Shown here one piece after another: positions 39,001 through 52,825 of a stretch of 64,000 nucleotides of DNA. Position numbers and translations under genes: made by a program. The DNA comes from Auanema rhodensis (Eukaryota > Nematoda > Chromadorea > Rhabditida > Rhabditidae): positions 3,410,001 to 3,474,000 of the forward strand of contig OZ059898.1 in assembly GCA_964057225.1 (NCBI GenBank), written 5' to 3'. The notes below the pieces were generated by a model. That model searched no databases and was not told the DNA's origin. It saw only the letters and a program-made list of their open reading frames with translations. The first letter of the stretch is position 1. Each line of letters begins with the position of its first letter.

Positions 39001-42000
39001 AACATACACTAATGCATCATTTTTCAAACGATCATAACTAATTTTTGTATTAAGCGTTTTTCAATGTAGTGTAGTGCATTCGATGCGGATTTTTAAGCTG
39101 CGTCGATCTGTGTTATCAGATTTGCTCTAGCTTAAAAATGCACCGAGATATCAACTGATATAAGTTCACACTTATATCCTCGATTTTCATCCTGAAGAAT
39201 TAATTTTTTCGTTGAATAACATTGTCCATCGTCTTTGCCTTGAAAAATCGAATCTAAAAACATCTACTTTTCGCTAAATTATTTTGAAATTTTTCGAAAA
39301 AATTTTTGTCAAAATGTTTTTGGAAGCAATGTTGAGTGTACATGGAAACTCAACATACACTAATGCATCATTTTTCAAACGATCATAACTAATTTTTGTA
39401 TCAAGCGTTTTTCAATGTAGTATAGTGCATTCGATGCGGATTTTTAAGCTGCGTCGATCTGTGTTATCAGATTTGCGCTAGCTTAAAAATGCACCGAGAT
39501 ATCAACTGATATAAGTTCACACTTATATCCTCGATTTTCACCCTGAAGAATTAATTTTCTCGTTGAATAACATTGTCCATCGTCTTTGCCTTGAAAAAAG
39601 GAATCTAAAAACATCTACTTTTTGCTAAATTATTTTGAAATTTTTCGAAAAAAGTTTTGTCAAAATGTTTTTGGAAGCAATGTTGAGTGTACATGGAAAC
39701 TCAACATACACTAATGCATCATTTTTCAAACGATCATAACTAATTTTTGTATTAAGCTTTTCTCAATGTAGTATAGTGCATTCGATGCGGATTTTTAAGC
39801 TGCGTCGATCTGTGTTATCAGATTTGCGCTAGCTTAAAAATGCACCGAGATATCAACTGATATAAGTTCACACTTATATCCTCGATTTTCACCCTGAAGA
39901 ATTAATTTTTTCGTTGAATAACATTGTCTATCGTCTTTGCCTTGAAAAATGGAATCTAAAAACATCTACTTTCTGCTAAATTATTTTGAAATTTTTCGAA
40001 AAAATTTTTGTCAAAATGTTTTTGGAAGCAATGTTGAGTGTACATGGAAACTCAACATACACTAATGCATCATTTCTCAAACGATCATAACTAATTTTTG
40101 TATCAAGCGTTTTTCAATGTAGTATAGTGCATTCGATGCGGATTTTTAAGCTGCGTCGATCTGTGTTATCAGATTTGCGCTAACTTAAAAATGCACCGAG
40201 ATATCAACTGATATAAGTTCACACTTATATCCTCGATTTTCACCCTGAAGAATTAATTTTCTCGTTGAATAACATTGTCCATCGTCTTTGCCTTGAAAAA
40301 AGGAATCTAAAAACATCTACTTTTTGCTAAATTATTTTGAAATTTTTCGAAAAAAGTTTTGTCAAAATGTTTTTGGAAGCAATGTTGAGTGTACATGGAA
40401 ACTCAACATACACTAATGCATCATTTTTCAAACGATCATAACTAATTTTTGTATCAAGCGTTTTTCAATGTAGTATAGTGCATTCGATGCGGATTTTTAA
40501 GCTGCGTCGATCTGTGTTATCAGATTTGCGCTAGCTTAAAAATGCACCGAGATATCAACTGATATAAGTTCACACTTATATCCTCGATTTTCATCCTGAA
40601 GAATTAATTTTTTCGTTGAATAACATTGTCCATCGTCTTTGCCTTGAAAAATCGAATCTAAAAACATCTACTTTTTGCTAAATTATTTTGAAATTTTCCG
40701 AAAAAATTTTTGTCAAAATGTTTTTGGAAGCAATGTTGAGTGTACATGGAAACTCAACATACACTATTGCATCATTTTTCTAACGATCATAACTAATTTT
40801 TGTATTAAGCTTTTCTCAATGTAGTATAGTGCATTCGATGCGGATTTTTAAGCTGCGTCGATCTGTGTTATCAGATTTGCGCTAGCTTAAAAATGCACCG
40901 AGATATCAACTGATATAAGTTCACACTTATATCCTCGATTTTCACCCTGAAGAATTAATTTTCTCGTTGAATAACATTGTCCATCGTCTTTGCCTTGAAA
41001 AAAGGAATCTAAAAACATCTACTTTTTGCTAAATTATTTTGAAATTTTCCGAAAAAATTTTTGTCAAAATGTTTTTGGAAGCAATGTTGAGTGTACATGG
41101 AAACTCAACATACACTAATGCATCATTTTTCAAACGATCATAACTAATTTTTGTATCAAGCGTTTTTCAATGTAGTATAGTGCATTCGATGCGGATTTTT
41201 AAGCTGCGTCGATCTGTGTTATCAGATTTGCGCTAGCTTAAAAATGCACCGAGATATCAACTGATATAAGTTCACACTTATATCCTCGATTTTCACCCTG
41301 AAGAATTAATTTTCTCGTTGAATAACATTGTCCATCGTCTTTGCCTTGAAAAAAGGAATCTAAAAACATCTACTTTTTGCTAAATTATTTTGAAATTTTC
41401 CGAAAAAATTTTTGTCAAAATGTTTTTGGAAGCAATGTTGAGTGTACATGGAAACTCAACATACACTAATGCATCATTTTTCAAACGATCATAACTAATT
41501 TTTGTATTAAGCGTTTTTCAATGTAGTATAGTGCATTCGATGCGGATTTTTAAGCTGCGTCGATCTGTGTTATCAGATTTGCGCTAGCTTAAAAATGCAC
41601 TGAGATATCAACTGATATAAATTCACACTTATATCCTCGATTTTCACCCTGAAGAAATAATTTTTTCGTTGAATAACATTGTCCATCGTCTTTGCCTTGA
41701 AAAAAGGAATCTAAAAACATCTACTTTTTGCTAAATTATTTTGAAATTTTTCGAAAAAATTTTTGTCAAAATTTTTTGGAAGCAATGTTGAGTGTACATG
41801 GAAACTCAACATACACTAATGCATCATTTTTCAAACGATCATAACTAATTTTTGTATTAAGCGTTTTTCAATGTAGTGTAGTGCATTCGATGCGGATTTT
41901 TAAGCTGCGTCGATCTGTGTTATCAGATTTGCTCTAGCTTAAAAATGCACCGAGATATCAACTGATATAAGTTCACACTTATATCCTCGATTTTCATCCT

Positions 42001-42652
42001 GAAGAATTAATTTTTTCGTTGAATAACATTGTCCATCGTCTTTGCCTTGAGAAATGGAATCTAAAAACATCTACTTTTTGCTAAATTATTTTGAAATTTT
42101 TCGAAAAAATTTTTGTCAAAATGTTTTTGGAAGCAATGTTGAGTGTACATGGAAACTCAACATACACTAATGCATCATTTTTCAAACGATCATAACTAAT
42201 TTTTGTATCAAGCGTTTTTCAATGTAGTATAGTGCATTCGATGCGGATTTTTAAGCTGCGTCGATCTGTGTTATCAGATTTGCGCTAGCTTAAAAATGCA
42301 CCGAGATATCAACTGATATAAGTTCACACTTATATCCTCGATTTTCACCCTGAAGAATTAATTTTCTCGTTGAATAACATTGTCCATCGTCTTTGCCTTG
42401 AAAAAAGGAATCTAAAAACATCTACTTTTTGCTAAATTATTTTGAAATTTTTCGAAAAAAGTTTTGTCAAAATGTTTTTGGAAGCAATGTTGAGTGTACA
42501 TGGAAACTCAACATACACTAATGCATCATTTTTCAAACGATCATAACTAATTTTTGTATTAAGCTTTTCTCAATGTAGTATAGTGCATTCGATGCGGATT
42601 TTTAAGCTGCGTCGATCTGTGTTATCAGATTTGCGCTAGCTTAAAAATGCAC
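36004..42652. repeat. Satellite segment with beta-gamma-zeta triplets
   Basis: From 37.6 to 39.7 kb, beta, gamma and a TATCAAGCG/TTTTCTCG copy (zeta) follow each other twice, with CACTGAG sites about 1052 bp apart. A private CGAAAAACTTTTTG occurs near 36488 and CCTTAAAAAAAGG near 36784. The copy near 40.0 kb has CATTTCTCAAACG (about 40071), which recurs only near 46386, 18 monomers later. The interval of about 40640-42050 returns at about 49058-50467. Only satellite is present. Confidence 0.7.
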
Positions 42653-45600
42653 CGAGATATCAACTGATATAAGTTCACACTTATATCCTCGATTTTCACC
42701 CTGAAGAATTAATTTTTTCGTTGAATAACATTGTCTATCGTCTTTGCCTTGAGAAATGGAATCTAAAAACATCTACTTTTTGCTAAATTATTTTGAAATT
42801 TTTCGAAAAAATTTTTGTCAAAATGTTTTTGGAAGCAATGTTGAGTGTACATGGAAACTCAACATACACTAATGCATCATTTTTCAAACGATCATAACTA
42901 ATTTTTGTATCAAGCGTTTTTCAATGTAGTATAGTGCATTCGATGCGGATTTTTAAGCTGCGTCGATCTGTGTTATCAGATTTGTGCTAGCTTAAAAATG
43001 CACCGAGATATCAACTGATATAAGTTCACACTTATATCCTCGATTTTCACCCTGAAGAAATAATTTTTTCGTTGAATAACATTGTCCATCGTCTTTGCCT
43101 TGAAAAAAAGAATCTAAAAACATCTACTTTTTGCTAAATTATTTTGAAATTTTTCGAAAAAATTTTTGTCAAAATTTTTTGGAAGCAATGTTGAGTGTAC
43201 ATGGAAACTCAACATACACTAATGCATCATTTTTCAAACGATCATAACTAATTTTTGTATCAAGCGTTTTTCAATGTAGTATAGTGCATTCGATGCGGAT
43301 TTTTAAGCTGCGTCGATCTGTGTTATCAGATTTGTGCTAGCTTAAAAATGCACCGAGATATCAACTGATATAAGTTCACACTTATATCCTCGATTTTCAC
43401 CCTGAAGAAATAATTTTTTCGTTGAATAACATTGTCCATCGTCTTTGCCTTGAAAAAAGGAATCTAAAAACATCTACTTTTTGCTAAATTATTTTGAAAT
43501 TTTTCGAAAAAATTTTTGTCAAAATGTTTTTGGAAGCAATGTTGAGTGTACATGGAAACTCAACATACACTAATGCATCATTTTTCAAACGATCATAACT
43601 AATTTTTGTATCAAGCGTTTCTTAATGTAGTATAGTGCATTCGATCCGGATTTTTAAGCTGCGTCGATCTGTGTTATCAGATTTGCGCTAGCTTAAAAAT
43701 GCACCGAGATATCAACTGATATAAGTTCACACTTATATCCTCGATTTTCACCCTGAAGAATTAATTTTTTCGTTGAATAACATTGTCTATCGTCTTTGCC
43801 TTGAGAAATGGAATCTAAAAACATCTACTTTTTGCTAAATTATTTTGAAATTTTTCGAAAAAATTTTTGTCAAAATGTTTTTGGAAGCAATGTTGAGTGT
43901 ACATGGAAACTCAACATACACTAATGCATCATTTTTCAAACGATCATAACTAATTTTTGTATCAAGCGTTTCTCAATGTAATATAGTGCATTCGATGCGG
44001 ATTTTTAAGCTGCGTCGATCTGTGTTATCAGATTTGCGCTAGCTTAAAAATGCACCGAGATATCAACTGATATAAGTTCACACTTATATCCTCGATTTTC
44101 ACCCTGAAGAAATAATTTTTTCGTTGAATAACATTGTCCATCGTCTTTGCCTTGAAAAAAGGAATCTAAAAACATCTACTTTTTGCTAAATTATTTTGAA
44201 ATTTTTCGAAAAAATTTTTGTCAAAATTTTTTGGAAGCAATGTTGAGTGTACATGGAAACTCAACATACACTAATGCATCATTTTTCAAACGATCATAAC
44301 TAATTTTTGTATCAAGCGTTTTTCAATGTAGTATAGTGCATTCGATGCGGATTTTTAAGCTGCGTCGATCTGTGTTATCAGATTTGTGCTAGCTTAAAAA
44401 TGCACCGAGATATCAACTGATATAAGTTCACACTTATATCCTCGATTTTCACCCTGAAGAAATAATTTTTTCGTTGAATAACATTGTCCATCGTCTTTGC
44501 CTTGAAAAAAGGAATCTAAAAACATCTACTTTTTGCTAAATTATTTTGAAATTTTTCGAAAAAAGTTTTGTCAAAATGTTTTTGGAAGCAATGTTGAGTG
44601 TACATGGAAACTCAACATACACTAATGCATCATTTTTCAAACGATCATAACTAATTTTTGTATCAAGCGTTTCTCAATGTAGTATAGTGCATTCGATGCG
44701 GATTTTTAAGCTGCGTCGATCTGTGTTATCAGATTTGCGCTAGCTTAAAAATGCACCGAGATATCAACTGATATAAGTTCACACTTATATCCTCGATTTT
44801 CATCCTGAAGAATTAATTTTCTCGTTGAATAACATTGTCCATCGTCTTTGCCTTGAAAAAAGGAATCTAAAAACATCTACTTTTTGCTAAATTATTTTGA
44901 AATTTTCCGAAAAAATTTTTGTCAAAATGTTTTTGGAAGCAATGTTGAGTGTACATGGAAACTCAACATACACTAATGCATCATTTTTCAAACGATCATA
45001 ACTAATTTTTGTATTAAGCGTTTTTCAATGTAGTGTAGTGCATTCGATGCGGATTTTTAAGCTGCGTCGATCTGTGTTATCAGATTTGCTCTAGCTTAAA
45101 AATGCACCGAGATATCAACTGATATAAGTTCACACTTATATCCTCGATTTTCATCCTGAAGAATTAATTTTTTCGTTGAATAACATTGTCCATCGTCTTT
45201 GCCTTGAAAAATCGAATCTAAAAACATCTACTTTTCGCTAAATTATTTTGAAATTTTTCGAAAAAATTTTTGTCAAAATGTTTTTGGAAGCAATGTTGAG
45301 TGTACATGGAAACTCAACATACACTAATGCATCATTTTTCAAACGATCATAACTAATTTTTGTATCAAGCGTTTTTCAATGTAGTATAGTGCATTCGATG
45401 CGGATTTTTAAGCTGCGTCGATCTGTGTTATCAGATTTGCGCTAGCTTAAAAATGCACCGAGATATCAACTGATATAAGTTCACACTTATATCCTCGATT
45501 TTCACCCTGAAGAATTAATTTTCTCGTTGAATAACATTGTCCATCGTCTTTGCCTTGAAAAAAGGAATCTAAAAACATCTACTTTTTGCTAAATTATTTT

Positions 45601-46224
45601 GAAATTTTTCGAAAAAAGTTTTGTCAAAATGTTTTTGGAAGCAATGTTGAGTGTACATGGAAACTCAACATACACTAATGCATCATTTTTCAAACGATCA
45701 TAACTAATTTTTGTATTAAGCTTTTCTCAATGTAGTATAGTGCATTCGATGCGGATTTTTAAGCTGCGTCGATCTGTGTTATCAGATTTGCGCTAGCTTA
45801 AAAATGCACCGAGATATCAACTGATATAAGTTCACACTTATATCCTCGATTTTCATCCTGAAGAATTAATTTTCTCGTTGAATAACATTGTCCATCGTCT
45901 TTGCCTTGAAAAAAGGAATCTAAAAACATCTACTTTTTGCTAAATTATTTTGAAATTTTCCGAAAAAATTTTTGTCAAAATGTTTTTGGAAGCAATGTTG
46001 AGTGTACATGGAAACTCAACATACACTAATGCATCATTTTTCAAACGATCATAACTAATTTTTGTATCAAGCGTTTTTCAATGTAGTATAGTGCATTCGA
46101 TGCGGATTTTTAAGCTGCGTCGATCTGTGTTATCAGATTTGCGCTAGCTTAAAAATGCACCGAGATATCAACTGATATAAGTTCACACTTATATCCTCGA
46201 TTTTCACCCTGAAGAATTAATTTT
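42653..46224. repeat. Segmental duplication, copy 1 (3572 bp)
   Basis: This interval matches 57738-61309 at a constant offset of 15085 bp. It holds just over ten monomers in the same order with the same rare variants: GAGAAATGG twice, AAAAAAAGAATC, CTTAATG with GATCCGG, TGTAATATAG, GTGCTAG, three 350-bp copies, CGAAAAAAGTTTTG and one gamma. The one difference I noticed is T here against C near 59744. The match ends left at CACCGAG against CACTGAG and right at TTTTTTCG against TTTTCTCG. Confidence 0.85.
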
Positions 46225-49200
46225 TTCGTTGAATAACATTGTCCATCGTCTTTGCCTTGAAAAAAGGAATCTAAAAACATCTACTTTTTGCTAAATTATT
46301 TTGAAATTTTTCGAAAAAATTTTTGTCAAAATGTTTTTGGAAGCAATGTTGAGTGTACATGGAAACTCAACATACACTAATGCATCATTTCTCAAACGAT
46401 CATAACTAATTTTTGTATCAAGCGTTTTTCAATGTAGTATAGTGCATTCGATGCGGATTTTTAAGCTGCGTCGATCTGTGTTATCAGATTTGCGCTAGCT
46501 TAAAAATGCACCGAGATATCAACTGATATAAGTTCACACTTATATCCTCGATTTTCACCCTGAAGAATTAATTTTCTCGTTGAATAACATTGTCCATCGT
46601 CTTTGCCTTGAAAAAAGGAATCTAAAAACATCTACTTTTTGCTAAATTATTTTGAAATTTTTCGAAAAAAGTTTTGTCAAAATGTTTTTGGAAGCAATGT
46701 TGAGTGTACATGGAAACTCAACATACACTAATGCATCATTTTTCAAACGATCATAACTAATTTTTGTATCAAGCGTTTTTCAATGTAGTATAGTGCATTC
46801 GATGCGGATTTTTAAGCTGCGTCGATCTGTGTTATCAGATTTGCGCTAGCTTAAAAATGCACCGAGATATCAACTGATATAAGTTCACACTTATATCCTC
46901 GATTTTCATCCTGAAGAATTAATTTTTTCGTTGAATAACATTGTCCATCGTCTTTGCCTTGAAAAATCGAATCTAAAAACATCTACTTTTTGCTAAATTA
47001 TTTTGAAATTTTCCGAAAAAATTTTTGTCAAAATGTTTTTGGAAGCAATGTTGAGTGTACATGGAAACTCAACATACACTATTGCATCATTTTTCTAACG
47101 ATCATAACTAATTTTTGTATTAAGCTTTTCTCAATGTAGTATAGTGCATTCGATGCGGATTTTTAAGCTGCGTCGATCTGTGTTATCAGATTTGCGCTAG
47201 CTTAAAAATGCACTGAGATATCAACTGATATAAATTCACACTTATATCCTCGATTTTCACCCTGAAGAAATAATTTTTTCGTTGAATAACATTGTCCATC
47301 GTCTTTGCCTTGAAAAAAGGAATCTAAAAACATCTACTTTTTGCTAAATTATTTTGAAATTTTTCGAAAAAATTTTTGTCAAAATTTTTTGGAAGCAATG
47401 TTGAGTGTACATGGAAACTCAACATACACTAATGCATCATTTTTCAAACGATCATAACTAATTTTTGTATTAAGCGTTTTTCAATGTAGTGTAGTGCATT
47501 CGATGCGGATTTTTAAGCTGCGTCGATCTGTGTTATCAGATTTGCTCTAGCTTAAAAATGCACCGAGATATCAACTGATATAAGTTCACACTTATATCCT
47601 CGATTTTCATCCTGAAGAATTAATTTTTTCGTTGAATAACATTGTCCATCGTCTTTGCCTTGAAAAATCGAATCTAAAAACATCTACTTTTCGCTAAATT
47701 ATTTTGAAATTTTTCGAAAAAATTTTTGTCAAAATGTTTTTGGAAGCAATGTTGAGTGTACATGGAAACTCAACATACACTAATGCATCATTTTTCAAAC
47801 GATCATAACTAATTTTTGTATCAAGCGTTTTTCAATGTAGTATAGTGCATTCGATGCGGATTTTTAAGCTGCGTCGATCTGTGTTATCAGATTTGCGCTA
47901 GCTTAAAAATGCACCGAGATATCAACTGATATAAGTTCACACTTATATCCTCGATTTTCACCCTGAAGAATTAATTTTCTCGTTGAATAACATTGTCCAT
48001 CGTCTTTGCCTTGAAAAAAGGAATCTAAAAACATCTACTTTTTGCTAAATTATTTTGAAATTTTTCGAAAAAAGTTTTGTCAAAATGTTTTTGGAAGCAA
48101 TGTTGAGTGTACATGGAAACTCAACATACACTAATGCATCATTTTTCAAACGATCATAACTAATTTTTGTATTAAGCTTTTCTCAATGTAGTATAGTGCA
48201 TTCGATGCGGATTTTTAAGCTGCGTCGATCTGTGTTATCAGATTTGCGCTAGCTTAAAAATGCACCGAGATATCAACTGATATAAGTTCACACTTATATC
48301 CTCGATTTTCACCCTGAAGAATTAATTTTTTCGTTGAATAACATTGTCTATCGTCTTTGCCTTGAGAAATGGAATCTAAAAACATCTACTTTTTGCTAAA
48401 TTATTTTGAAATTTTTCGAAAAAATTTTTGTCAAAATGTTTTTGGAAGCAATGTTGAGTGTACATGGAAACTCAACATACACTAATGCATCATTTTTCAA
48501 ACGATCATAACTAATTTTTGTATCAAGCGTTTTTCAATGTAGTATAGTGCATTCGATGCGGATTTTTAAGCTGCGTCGATCTGTGTTATCAGATTTGTGC
48601 TAGCTTAAAAATGCACCGAGATATCAACTGATATAAGTTCACACTTATATCCTCGATTTTCACCCTGAAGAAATAATTTTTTCGTTGAATAACATTGTCC
48701 ATCGTCTTTGCCTTGAAAAAAAGAATCTAAAAACATCTACTTTTTGCTAAATTATTTTGAAATTTTTCGAAAAAATTTTTGTCAAAATTTTTTGGAAGCA
48801 ATGTTGAGTGTACATGGAAACTCAACATACACTAATGCATCATTTTTCAAACGATCATAACTAATTTTTGTATCAAGCGTTTTTCAATGTAGTATAGTGC
48901 ATTCGATGCGGATTTTTAAGCTGCGTCGATCTGTGTTATCAGATTTGTGCTAGCTTAAAAATGCACCGAGATATCAACTGATATAAGTTCACACTTATAT
49001 CCTCGATTTTCACCCTGAAGAAATAATTTTTTCGTTGAATAACATTGTCCATCGTCTTTGCCTTGAAAAATCGAATCTAAAAACATCTACTTTTTGCTAA
49101 ATTATTTTGAAATTTTCCGAAAAAATTTTTGTCAAAATGTTTTTGGAAGCAATGTTGAGTGTACATGGAAACTCAACATACACTATTGCATCATTTTTCT

Positions 49201-50885
49201 AACGATCATAACTAATTTTTGTATTAAGCTTTTCTCAATGTAGTATAGTGCATTCGATGCGGATTTTTAAGCTGCGTCGATCTGTGTTATCAGATTTGCG
49301 CTAGCTTAAAAATGCACCGAGATATCAACTGATATAAGTTCACACTTATATCCTCGATTTTCACCCTGAAGAATTAATTTTCTCGTTGAATAACATTGTC
49401 CATCGTCTTTGCCTTGAAAAAAGGAATCTAAAAACATCTACTTTTTGCTAAATTATTTTGAAATTTTCCGAAAAAATTTTTGTCAAAATGTTTTTGGAAG
49501 CAATGTTGAGTGTACATGGAAACTCAACATACACTAATGCATCATTTTTCAAACGATCATAACTAATTTTTGTATCAAGCGTTTTTCAATGTAGTATAGT
49601 GCATTCGATGCGGATTTTTAAGCTGCGTCGATCTGTGTTATCAGATTTGCGCTAGCTTAAAAATGCACCGAGATATCAACTGATATAAGTTCACACTTAT
49701 ATCCTCGATTTTCACCCTGAAGAATTAATTTTCTCGTTGAATAACATTGTCCATCGTCTTTGCCTTGAAAAAAGGAATCTAAAAACATCTACTTTTTGCT
49801 AAATTATTTTGAAATTTTCCGAAAAAATTTTTGTCAAAATGTTTTTGGAAGCAATGTTGAGTGTACATGGAAACTCAACATACACTAATGCATCATTTTT
49901 CAAACGATCATAACTAATTTTTGTATTAAGCGTTTTTCAATGTAGTATAGTGCATTCGATGCGGATTTTTAAGCTGCGTCGATCTGTGTTATCAGATTTG
50001 CGCTAGCTTAAAAATGCACTGAGATATCAACTGATATAAATTCACACTTATATCCTCGATTTTCACCCTGAAGAAATAATTTTTTCGTTGAATAACATTG
50101 TCCATCGTCTTTGCCTTGAAAAAAGGAATCTAAAAACATCTACTTTTTGCTAAATTATTTTGAAATTTTTCGAAAAAATTTTTGTCAAAATTTTTTGGAA
50201 GCAATGTTGAGTGTACATGGAAACTCAACATACACTAATGCATCATTTTTCAAACGATCATAACTAATTTTTGTATTAAGCGTTTTTCAATGTAGTGTAG
50301 TGCATTCGATGCGGATTTTTAAGCTGCGTCGATCTGTGTTATCAGATTTGCTCTAGCTTAAAAATGCACCGAGATATCAACTGATATAAGTTCACACTTA
50401 TATCCTCGATTTTCATCCTGAAGAATTAATTTTTTCGTTGAATAACATTGTCCATCGTCTTTGCCTTGAAAAATCGAATCTAAAAACATCTACTTTTCGC
50501 TAAATTATTTTGAAATTTTTCGAAAAAATTTTTGTCAAAATGTTTTTGGAAGCAATGTTGAGTGTACATGGAAACTCAACATACACTAATGCATCATTTT
50601 TCAAACGATCATAACTAATTTTTGTATCAAGCGTTTTTCAATGTAGTATAGTGCATTCGATGCGGATTTTTAAGCTGCGTCGATCTGTGTTATCAGATTT
50701 GCGCTAGCTTAAAAATGCACCGAGATATCAACTGATATAAGTTCACACTTATATCCTCGATTTTCACCCTGAAGAATTAATTTTCTCGTTGAATAACATT
50801 GTCCATCGTCTTTGCCTTGAAAAAAGGAATCTAAAAACATCTACTTTTTGCTAAATTATTTTGAAATTTTTCGAAAAAAGTTTTG
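46225..50885. repeat. Satellite mosaic between duplications
   Basis: This stretch is assembled from pieces found elsewhere: about 46.3-47.2 kb resembles 40.0-40.9 kb, about 47.7-49.05 kb resembles 42.1-43.4 kb (offset 5613), and about 49.06-50.47 kb resembles 40.64-42.05 kb. The last alpha-type copy of the window lies near 49.2 kb. No gene or other element is present. Confidence 0.7.
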
Positions 50886-52825
50886 TCAAAATGTTTTTGG
50901 AAGCAATGTTGAGTGTACATGGAAACTCAACATACACTAATGCATCATTTTTCAAACGATCATAACTAATTTTTGTATCAAGCGTTTCTTAATGTAGTAT
51001 AGTGCATTCGATCCGGATTTTTAAGCTGCGTCGATCTGTGTTATCAGATTTGCGCTAGCTTAAAAATGCACCGAGATATCAACTGATATAAGTTCACACT
51101 TATATCCTCGATTTTCACCCTGAAGAATTAATTTTTTCGTTGAATAACATTGTCTATCGTCTTTGCCTTGAGAAATGGAATCTAAAAACATCTACTTTTT
51201 GCTAAATTATTTTGAAATTTTTCGAAAAAATTTTTGTCAAAATGTTTTTGGAAGCAATGTTGAGTGTACATGGAAACTCAACATACACTAATGCATCATT
51301 TTTCAAACGATCATAACTAATTTTTGTATCAAGCGTTTCTCAATGTAATATAGTGCATTCGATGCGGATTTTTAAGCTGCGTCGATCTGTGTTATCAGAT
51401 TTGCGCTAGCTTAAAAATGCACCGAGATATCAACTGATATAAGTTCACACTTATATCCTCGATTTTCACCCTGAAGAAATAATTTTTTCGTTGAATAACA
51501 TTGTCCATCGTCTTTGCCTTGAAAAAAGGAATCTAAAAACATCTACTTTTTGCTAAATTATTTTGAAATTTTTCGAAAAAATTTTTGTCAAAATTTTTTG
51601 GAAGCAATGTTGAGTGTACATGGAAACTCAACATACACTAATGCATCATTTTTCAAACGATCATAACTAATTTTTGTATCAAGCGTTTTTCAATGTAGTA
51701 TAGTGCATTCGATGCGGATTTTTAAGCTGCGTCGATCTGTGTTATCAGATTTGTGCTAGCTTAAAAATGCACCGAGATATCAACTGATATAAGTTCACAC
51801 TTATATCCTCGATTTTCACCCTGAAGAAATAATTTTTTCGTTGAATAACATTGTCCATCGTCTTTGCCTTGAAAAAAGGAATCTAAAAACATCTACTTTT
51901 TGCTAAATTATTTTGAAATTTTTCGAAAAAAGTTTTGTCAAAATGTTTTTGGAAGCAATGTTGAGTGTACATGGAAACTCAACATACACTAATGCATCAT
52001 TTTTCAAACGATCATAACTAATTTTTGTATCAAGCGTTTCTCAATGTAGTATAGTGCATTCGATGCGGATTTTTAAGCTGCGTCGATCTGTGTTATCAGA
52101 TTTGCGCTAGCTTAAAAATGCACCGAGATATCAACTGATATAAGTTCACACTTATATCCTCGATTTTCATCCTGAAGAATTAATTTTCTCGTTGAATAAC
52201 ATTGTCCATCGTCTTTGCCTTGAAAAAAGGAATCTAAAAACATCTACTTTTTGCTAAATTATTTTGAAATTTTCCGAAAAAATTTTTGTCAAAATGTTTT
52301 TGGAAGCAATGTTGAGTGTACATGGAAACTCAACATACACTAATGCATCATTTTTCAAACGATCATAACTAATTTTTGTATTAAGCGTTTTTCAATGTAG
52401 TGTAGTGCATTCGATGCGGATTTTTAAGCTGCGTCGATCTGTGTTATCAGATTTGCTCTAGCTTAAAAATGCACCGAGATATCAACTGATATAAGTTCAC
52501 ACTTATATCCTCGATTTTCATCCTGAAGAATTAATTTTTTCGTTGAATAACATTGTCCATCGTCTTTGCCTTGAAAAATCGAATCTAAAAACATCTACTT
52601 TTCGCTAAATTATTTTGAAATTTTTCGAAAAAATTTTTGTCAAAATGTTTTTGGAAGCAATGTTGAGTGTACATGGAAACTCAACATACACTAATGCATC
52701 ATTTTTCAAACGATCATAACTAATTTTTGTATCAAGCGTTTTTCAATGTAGTATAGTGCATTCGATGCGGATTTTTAAGCTGCGTCGATCTGTGTTATCA
52801 GATTTGCGCTAGCTTAAAAATGCAC
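50886..52825. repeat. Third copy of a 1.94-kb duplicated block
   Basis: The block matches about 43519-45458 (offset 7367) and about 58604-60543. It contains the CTTAATG/GATCCGG copy, GAGAAATGG, TGTAATATAG, a 350-bp copy, GTGCTAG, CGAAAAAAGTTTTG, TTTCTCAATG with TTCATCC, and a gamma copy. It ends where CACTGAG replaces CACCGAG. Its last kilobase is the first unit of the following triplet array. Confidence 0.75.
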